Assembly (NCBI GenBank): GCA_021827245.1
Contig: JAKAWN010000094.1
Coordinates: forward strand, 1 to 17,999
DNA: 17,999 nt
Source of the DNA: Acidobacteriota bacterium
GTDB taxonomy: Bacteria; Acidobacteriota; Terriglobia; UBA7540
Direction of reading: 5' to 3'
A program made the position numbers and the translations under genes. The notes under the pieces were generated by a model that was given only the letters and a program-made list of their open reading frames with translations, was not told the origin of the DNA and did not search any database. How positions within the stretch are numbered: the stretch's first letter is position 1; each line of letters opens with the position of its first letter. Shown in pieces: positions 12,928 to 17,999 of the stretch.

Positions 12928-15459
12928 TCAGTGCAGATGCCAGCGCGGCCAGTAAGTAAGCTGCACCGAAGAAGTGAAATCCGAAGTGGGTCCCGGGCGC
13001 AAAATTGGAAAGCTCCACTTCTCATATTGCAGCAGGGCGGAGATGCTCACGGCCCGCCCCATCCAGAAGCTCGCCTTCACCCCGCCATCGTTGACGATTC
13101 CTCCCCCGGGAACGAAACCCGGACCCACAATCTGGTGGCGGAATTGAAACTGAATATAGCTCTGCGGCGTGTGCCAATAGGTCACCCAGGCCTGTTCACC
13201 CTGCCCCTCGCGTCCAATCCAGCTCCCCATCAGATAGCCATCATTCGTATAGCCATTGCGATATCTTCCGTTGAAGTAAAAGTAACCGTGGCTGTATATC
13301 CCACCAATCGGACTGTTCGTATACACGCCTTCCAGCCGCAGATCGAATTTGGGCAGTTTGGGCAGGTGAGGGAAGAACAAACCGGCGCTGTTGGCCGAGC
13401 GGTCAAAATAGGCGAGCGGAGAGAACTCATCCTCGCTGAACGAATCGGTATAGAATGTCGCCCAGTTCCTCAAAAACGGCAGCCTGTAAGTCAAGTCGAA
13501 GCCCGTCCGGCGGTCGCCAGGATCGATGCGCGGACAGATTGAACTGATCTGATAGCACCCGGGCGGTCCGTTTCCGGTTGAGACGATGCTGCGTAAGAAT
13601 GTCTTGGGAGTGAATGGGACGCCCGCACCAGCGAACAGTGCAGTGGCGGATACGCCGAATTCAAGATTGGGGGTCGGCTTGAAGCTGATCTTCTCCCCGT
13701 CGATCATTGGCTGGTCTGAGAGCGGCTTATTCCACTGACCTAAAAGCCCGGTGGGCACGCCGTAGACAAAATCCTGGCCGCTGAGCCGCCCGATAAAGAA
13801 TTCCGTCCGGATGGGGCCCATCAATCCGAAAATGCTCGGCAGCTTGAAAGGGGAGACACGGCTGATGCGCAGCATGGTCACCGGTTCGGCGTTGTTACTG
13901 AACATCATTGACCCGCCCTCGCCCGGCCCCCACCATAGGCTCTGCTTGCCGAACGAAATCTGCCAGTTTTCAAAGTCCATCGCTACGTAAGCGTCGAGCG
14001 CGCGAAAGCGGTTCACCGCGTCAAAAGGGGTGGCCGGTTGCAGCGGCAGGCCAAAATCAGCCTGAGAGATAAATTCCCGCGCCGCCAAGGGAAACGCCGG
14101 CATGGAAGGGGCATGTTGATACTCGCCATCGAGATAGGCCGTGAACGGCCCCGAGGAAGCCCAGCCGGTAAACCCCGTGACATCGTTGAAGCCTTCGCCA
14201 TAGGGTCGTCCATAATCATTTGTGATCGTCTGGCCAAAGTGGTAACCGTCCGTGAGCGGCTGGCCCGAAATCCCCGTGACCCGCGTGTAAACGGAGTCCA
14301 GCTCAATGCTCCGATTGCGGGCGCCGCCCAGCAGGTCAAGGTCGTTCGAAAACTCTCTTTCCAGGCTCGTGACCAGTTGCTCGGCCACCGGCGGATCCTT
14401 TTCCTGCTTCCTCAGCCGGTCACTGGCCTCTTCCACCAGGCGTGCGCATTCAAGCCGCGTCCATGGCCTCATGCCGAGCATCTCCGACCGCACGTAACCC
14501 AGTGCCGCCAGGCGCTCGAATGCCGGGTACACCCAGCTATCCAGCGGCACGTAGGGCGAACCCATATCCTCCGGAAGCCGGCTCCTCTCCGGGTTGCGGT
14601 CATGGAAAGGCAGACGCCAACTGTCACCCCAGATTTCCGGATTATGGTGCGCATGGTAGATGTGCTGGGAGATCAGATACCCAAGCACACTGCCAATCAG
14701 AACATCGGATGGAAAGTGCTCCTGGCCCGTCACGCGAGAGGCGCTGATGGCGGAGGCCAGGCCGTATGCAAACAGTTTGGTTAGAGGTCCCGGATATTCA
14801 TGCGCCATAATGCCTGCTATCGACCAGGCTGCGGTCGCATGCCCCGATGGAAACGAGTTGCCTCCCTGTCGGAAAAGCCCCCGCGCGTTGTCGACGTAGG
14901 GACGCTCCCGGCCCGCCGCAGATTTGACTGCCTCTGCGGCCAAAAGGCTGTCGATGGCTGCTTCCCCGCTCAGCAAGCCGGTTTCGCGCATGTGTTCGTT
15001 GTGCCGCATCTTGCCCCAAAGATAGAGGCCAGCGCCAGCGCCGACCAGGGAGTATACTCCCATATTCGAGAATGTCCGGCTCTCCCTGATCCGCGTCGGC
15101 GAATTCGTCAGACTGCGGCTGGTCGAACTGTCGGTCGCCACCAGTGCGGCCGCCAGCCCTGCCAGCGGCACCAGCCAGTTGGCGTCACGCAGGCGCAGAT
15201 GAAACGGGCTGGTCCAGATCGCCTTCTGGTCCCCGGCCATGTTCTTCAGCAAGGGAAGCCCCACGGAGTTGTTGTACTCGCTCGGGTTCTGGCGAAAGAG
15301 CTGCTTCTTCTTGTCATGCCCCCACCAATCTCGCGGCGGCGGCAAACGCCAGACAGAGGCTGCGCTCCGAGCTGTCGTACTTACTGCAGGCCTTGCCTGT
15401 GCATGACCCAGCACGGCGGTCATCGCTATGATGCACATAATTCCCGGTACTTTCTGCAA
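12928..15459 (-). CDS. PAP2-family phosphatase fused to a Wzi-like capsule-assembly outer-membrane barrel
   Basis: About 843 residues with two parts. After a likely signal peptide (IMCIIAMTAVLGHAQA, cleavage after AQA) the first third is a PAP2 phosphatase with all three catalytic motifs intact: K-x6-RP (KSAAGRERP, about 179-187), PSGH (about 204-207) and SR-x5-H-x3-D (SRVTGQEHFPSD, about 241-252). From about 303 (YVPLDSWVYPAFERLAALGY) to the end it is a Wzi-like (capsule assembly) beta-barrel with many alternating aromatic strands and a terminal LTYWPRWHLH. PAP2 enzymes in such loci can dephosphorylate undecaprenyl diphosphate; Wzi holds capsule at the surface. Having both on one chain is unusual, because a lipid phosphatase and an outer-membrane barrel act in different membranes. 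The TTG at 15459 is preferred (GGGAG site five bases upstream); the frame is open to 15579. A 10-base palindrome GTCAATTGAC lies at 15476-15485. Confidence 0.85.
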   Translation of the reverse strand: MQKVPGIMCIIAMTAVLGHAQARPAVSTTARSAASVWRLPPPRDWWGHDKKKQLFRQNPSEYNNSVGLPLLKNMAGDQKAIWTSPFHLRLRDANWLVPLAGLAAALVATDSSTSRSLTNSPTRIRESRTFSNMGVYSLVGAGAGLYLWGKMRHNEHMRETGLLSGEAAIDSLLAAEAVKSAAGRERPYVDNARGLFRQGGNSFPSGHATAAWSIAGIMAHEYPGPLTKLFAYGLASAISASRVTGQEHFPSDVLIGSVLGYLISQHIYHAHHNPEIWGDSWRLPFHDRNPERSRLPEDMGSPYVPLDSWVYPAFERLAALGYVRSEMLGMRPWTRLECARLVEEASDRLRKQEKDPPVAEQLVTSLEREFSNDLDLLGGARNRSIELDSVYTRVTGISGQPLTDGYHFGQTITNDYGRPYGEGFNDVTGFTGWASSGPFTAYLDGEYQHAPSMPAFPLAAREFISQADFGLPLQPATPFDAVNRFRALDAYVAMDFENWQISFGKQSLWWGPGEGGSMMFSNNAEPVTMLRISRVSPFKLPSIFGLMGPIRTEFFIGRLSGQDFVYGVPTGLLGQWNKPLSDQPMIDGEKISFKPTPNLEFGVSATALFAGAGVPFTPKTFLRSIVSTGNGPPGCYQISSICPRIDPGDRRTGFDLTYRLPFLRNWATFYTDSFSEDEFSPLAYFDRSANSAGLFFPHLPKLPKFDLRLEGVYTNSPIGGIYSHGYFYFNGRYRNGYTNDGYLMGSWIGREGQGEQAWVTYWHTPQSYIQFQFRHQIVGPGFVPGGGIVNDGGVKASFWMGRAVSISALLQYEKWSFPILRPGPTSDFTSSVQLTYWPRWHLH

Positions 15460-15618
15460 GTGCACTCCCAAGGTCGTCAATTGACAAAAAACACGTTTGA
15501 CCGCAATAGTGGACGCAAGACCAAGGCAGACTGATCTCTCACTCGGGCCACCCTCACCAACGAAATTGCCAATCCCCAAACCATCACTATGTTCCTGTTC
15601 GCTCGATCGGTCCTTCCT

Positions 15619-17999
15619 TCAGTAGTAATGGGCGACAAGCACTGCCGACGTTATAATCGACGAGATGACCTGCGCAGATTGGAAGACACTCTTCCACTGC
15701 GGCGGCCCTGTCACTGGCTTCTCCGGAACAACAACCGTGTCCCCGGGGTAGAGCGTGGCATCCAGCGGATTCCCTCTCCACAAGGAGAACCCTTGTTGCG
15801 CCCCGATGACGCTGCCATCAGCACGTATCACAAATATCGATTTCTTATTCGCCAGGTTGGTCGCACCGCCTGCCTGGCTCAGGTACCATTTCGCACTTCT
15901 GCCCGGCTGGAAGGATACGGCCGTCGGGTTATACACCTGCCCCTGCACCATTACGTAACTGGGCCTTTTCGGAATAATCAGTACGTCTCCCGCCCGAACC
16001 TGAATGTCCGCAGCCGTACGGGCCCAGCGGTGAATTCGACTGGAGATGTGGATAACAACCCGCCCGATGGGCGGATTGTTGACCAGCGTTTGGAGCGTCA
16101 TCTGCCACTGCTGATAACCAGTTTCCAGGGCCAGCTTCTGATCCCGGTCGGTCACAGAAATCAGCTTCGTTTGCAGATCGTTCTGCGATTGCCGGACACG
16201 ATCGATGAGGTCTTCGTACGATTTCATCTGGATACTGCGAATTTCCTTACGCTCCAGAAGCGCACCATAAGGGTAAGCCTGCCTCGTGAAGCCTCCAGCC
16301 TGCTCCAAGACTGAACTCAGTGTCTCACCAGGCCGGATACCGTATCGGCCCGGATGCTTGACTTCGCCTTTGATCTCGATCGAGGAGCCCAGATCGTTCC
16401 AACCCTCGACCTGCCGGACGGTAAGAACGTCGCCGTTCCGGAGTGCGACATCACTGGACGGCTTTCCTTCGAGCGCGCTGGCCAGACGGACTTCCATCTG
16501 TTGGCCGGAAATCTGGCCACTGGCGCTCCAACCGTAGCGTGTCAGACTGGCGTCTCGCGTGTCGGCGCTACGCCTGAGCCCTCCCGCGACATGGATCAGA
16601 TCGGAAACGCGCATGCCCATCGCCAGCGGGTAGCGTCCCGGATGAGCAATTTCACCCTCAACATACACGGTGGCGGGATCCGATTGTGACAGGTTTTCGT
16701 GCACCAGCACGGTATCGCGCGGTCCTAAAAGCAGGTTGGCGCGTGGATCATTGGCCAACACTTTTTCCAAGCCTGCACTGAGCACCTCCATTTTGCCGGT
16801 CGGCAGGTAATGGAACACCTGAACCGACCCTAGGTCGGCATCCGGTGTCACTCCGCCCGCCAGCTCGATGGCGTCTCGCAGATGGATTTGGCCCGAGGTT
16901 TTGTACACGCCCGGCTGCCGGACCGCTCCGCCGACGCTGACCGTCGGCACATCCCGAAAGTCATAGCGGCTGAAAATCCGCACGGTATCCAACCGGTCCA
17001 GCTTCGGTGAGTCCGCAGGATGCTCAAGCGCCTGGGCGAGATTGAAACTTTCGACGACGGGGTGAAAATCCGGGGGCGAAAGTCTGATGATCTCCGCATA
17101 GCCGGCGGGCTGCGGCAGCAGGTCCTTGTAAGAACCGATCAGGTCAGCCAATCTCATGCCCCGGTGGTAGGCGTACTTGCCTGGCCGGAGAACGTGCCCC
17201 TCAAGGTAGACCGCATCCTGATTGTAGGGGGCCATCGGAAAGACATGCACGATGTCGCCATCCTGAATGTGGAAAGCAGCCAGCTCTTTTTCAATCGCTG
17301 CCGGGCTAGCTTTTTCCGGAATGTTCAGGCTGAGCATGGTTCTCTCTTTGTGCGCCACCAGCCGTTGAACTTCAATGTGTTTGAGCGTTGCCGCCGGCAG
17401 TATGCCGCCAGCCAGGGCAATCACGCGAGCAAGACTTTTTCCGTTCCGTAACTCGTAGATATCAGGACGCCGTACCATTCCCTCGACAGTGACCTGCGGG
17501 CCGACTGTAGGTACCCGCACGGTATCTCCGTCGGCAAGAGGGATGATGTTGCTGGTCACCCCGTGCAGCAGCAGGTCGTAAACATCGATCGTCTGCAGCA
17601 GTGTGCCGTCGCGCCAGTGCTGGAGCACGCGCAGCGAGCCGTTATGGGTCGGCCCGCCAGCCGCAAATTCCGCGTTCAAAGGCGTCGAGAGCGAACTCAC
17701 GTCATAGGCGCCGGGATGCTCAACGTCACCCACGACATACACCCGCACTGTCCTCAAGCGTGTAATGGAGACATCGGCGGAAACGTCACGAAACTGCGTG
17801 CGCAGGAGCCGCTGCACCTGTTCCTGCACCTGGCCCAGTGTTTCACCACTAACCAGCACCGGACCTACCTCCGGCAAGTCGACCCGTCCCGTTCGGTCCA
17901 CACGACGAAACAACCGCGCCGAGGTGCCTCCCCACACGTCGATGGTCAATCCATCGCCCGGCCCAAGGATGTAGCTGGGACCGACCGGCAAATCCATTG
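15619..17999 (-). CDS. Wza-like polysaccharide export protein with seven SLBB domains (5' end cut by window edge)
   Basis: At least 792 residues of an outer-membrane/periplasmic export protein that forms the exit channel for the polymer. The visible start, PSYILGPGDGLTIDVWGG (7-24), is the Poly_export domain; because it begins at once, the signal peptide and true start lie beyond the window, and the ATG at 17997 is only the first Met seen. Seven SLBB units follow, each opening with a V-x-V-x-G-x-V-x-x-P-G-x-Y type strand, at about 86, 169, 262, 352, 443, 538 and 681. The sixth carries an insertion of about 60 residues (583-640) rich in charged and Gln residues that looks helical. A hydrophobic segment (773-789) precedes the C-terminal HYY. 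Wza of E. coli is about 380 residues, so this is a long multi-SLBB form. The next gene begins 159 bases downstream. Confidence 0.88.
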   Translation of the reverse strand, partial: MDLPVGPSYILGPGDGLTIDVWGGTSARLFRRVDRTGRVDLPEVGPVLVSGETLGQVQEQVQRLLRTQFRDVSADVSITRLRTVRVYVVGDVEHPGAYDVSSLSTPLNAEFAAGGPTHNGSLRVLQHWRDGTLLQTIDVYDLLLHGVTSNIIPLADGDTVRVPTVGPQVTVEGMVRRPDIYELRNGKSLARVIALAGGILPAATLKHIEVQRLVAHKERTMLSLNIPEKASPAAIEKELAAFHIQDGDIVHVFPMAPYNQDAVYLEGHVLRPGKYAYHRGMRLADLIGSYKDLLPQPAGYAEIIRLSPPDFHPVVESFNLAQALEHPADSPKLDRLDTVRIFSRYDFRDVPTVSVGGAVRQPGVYKTSGQIHLRDAIELAGGVTPDADLGSVQVFHYLPTGKMEVLSAGLEKVLANDPRANLLLGPRDTVLVHENLSQSDPATVYVEGEIAHPGRYPLAMGMRVSDLIHVAGGLRRSADTRDASLTRYGWSASGQISGQQMEVRLASALEGKPSSDVALRNGDVLTVRQVEGWNDLGSSIEIKGEVKHPGRYGIRPGETLSSVLEQAGGFTRQAYPYGALLERKEIRSIQMKSYEDLIDRVRQSQNDLQTKLISVTDRDQKLALETGYQQWQMTLQTLVNNPPIGRVVIHISSRIHRWARTAADIQVRAGDVLIIPKRPSYVMVQGQVYNPTAVSFQPGRSAKWYLSQAGGATNLANKKSIFVIRADGSVIGAQQGFSLWRGNPLDATLYPGDTVVVPEKPVTGPPQWKSVFQSAQVISSIITSAVLVAHYY

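Noticed and set aside
14038..14784. Long plus-strand open frames opposite the PAP2-Wzi gene (also 14800-15534) and opposite the Wzz-like gene (11725-12573)
   Set aside because: They are antisense shadows of well-supported genes in GC-rich DNA, with no recognisable domains.
16628..16638. GGTAGCGT on the plus strand as a second ops-like site
   Set aside because: It is on the non-coding strand inside the exporter gene, against the direction of transcription; it shows the core can occur by chance.

Overview
The window is one block of an exopolysaccharide/capsule biosynthesis locus. Every intact gene lies on the minus strand, so transcription runs from the right end to the left end. The gene set is an outer-membrane exporter with many SLBB domains, a PAP2 phosphatase fused to a Wzi-like barrel, a Wzz-type protein without a kinase domain, a NusG-like antiterminator inside the operon, flippase, polymerase, four GT4 glycosyltransferases and a WcaJ-type initiating transferase. 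This set, with the GC-rich base composition, suggests a Gram-negative bacterium, most likely Acidobacteriota (Terriglobia-like). The phylum is inferred from architecture and was not tested by any search.

Layout in transcription order (right to left). (1) Export/assembly block: SLBB exporter (15619-17999, 5' end cut by the window edge), PAP2-Wzi fusion (12928-15459), Wzz-like chain-length protein (11455-12879), NusG-family antiterminator (10797-11306). (2) An AT-rich stretch (10650-10796) with repeated TTGCAA boxes and a 15-base palindrome, then the decayed head of a lost flippase gene (10183-10526). (3) Sugar-specific cassette: intact flippase (8729-10186), GT4 (7511-8692), O-antigen-ligase-like polymerase (6067-7545), GT4 (4946-6076), GT4 (3708-4832). 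(4) A decayed tail of a lost GT4 gene (3579-3707) that starts right after the previous stop codon, a small hairpin repeat, then a WbaZ-like GT4 (2330-3517). (5) After a 455-base gap, the initiating WcaJ-type phosphoglycosyltransferase (477-1874). After a 388-base gap, the first 29 codons of a UDP-glucose 6-dehydrogenase gene (1-88) run off the left edge.

How the genes work together (from the families): the WcaJ-type enzyme loads the first sugar-phosphate on undecaprenyl phosphate; the GT4 enzymes extend the repeat unit; Ugd would supply UDP-glucuronate; the flippase moves the lipid-linked unit across the inner membrane; the polymerase joins units under control of the Wzz-like protein; the SLBB exporter carries the polymer out; and the PAP2-Wzi protein may recycle the lipid carrier and hold the polymer at the surface. 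The NusG paralogue probably helps RNA polymerase read through this long operon.

The most interesting reading is that the central cassette was exchanged. The head of an older flippase remains at one boundary and the tail of an older glycosyltransferase at the other, and much of the DNA between them is poorer in GC than the flanks.
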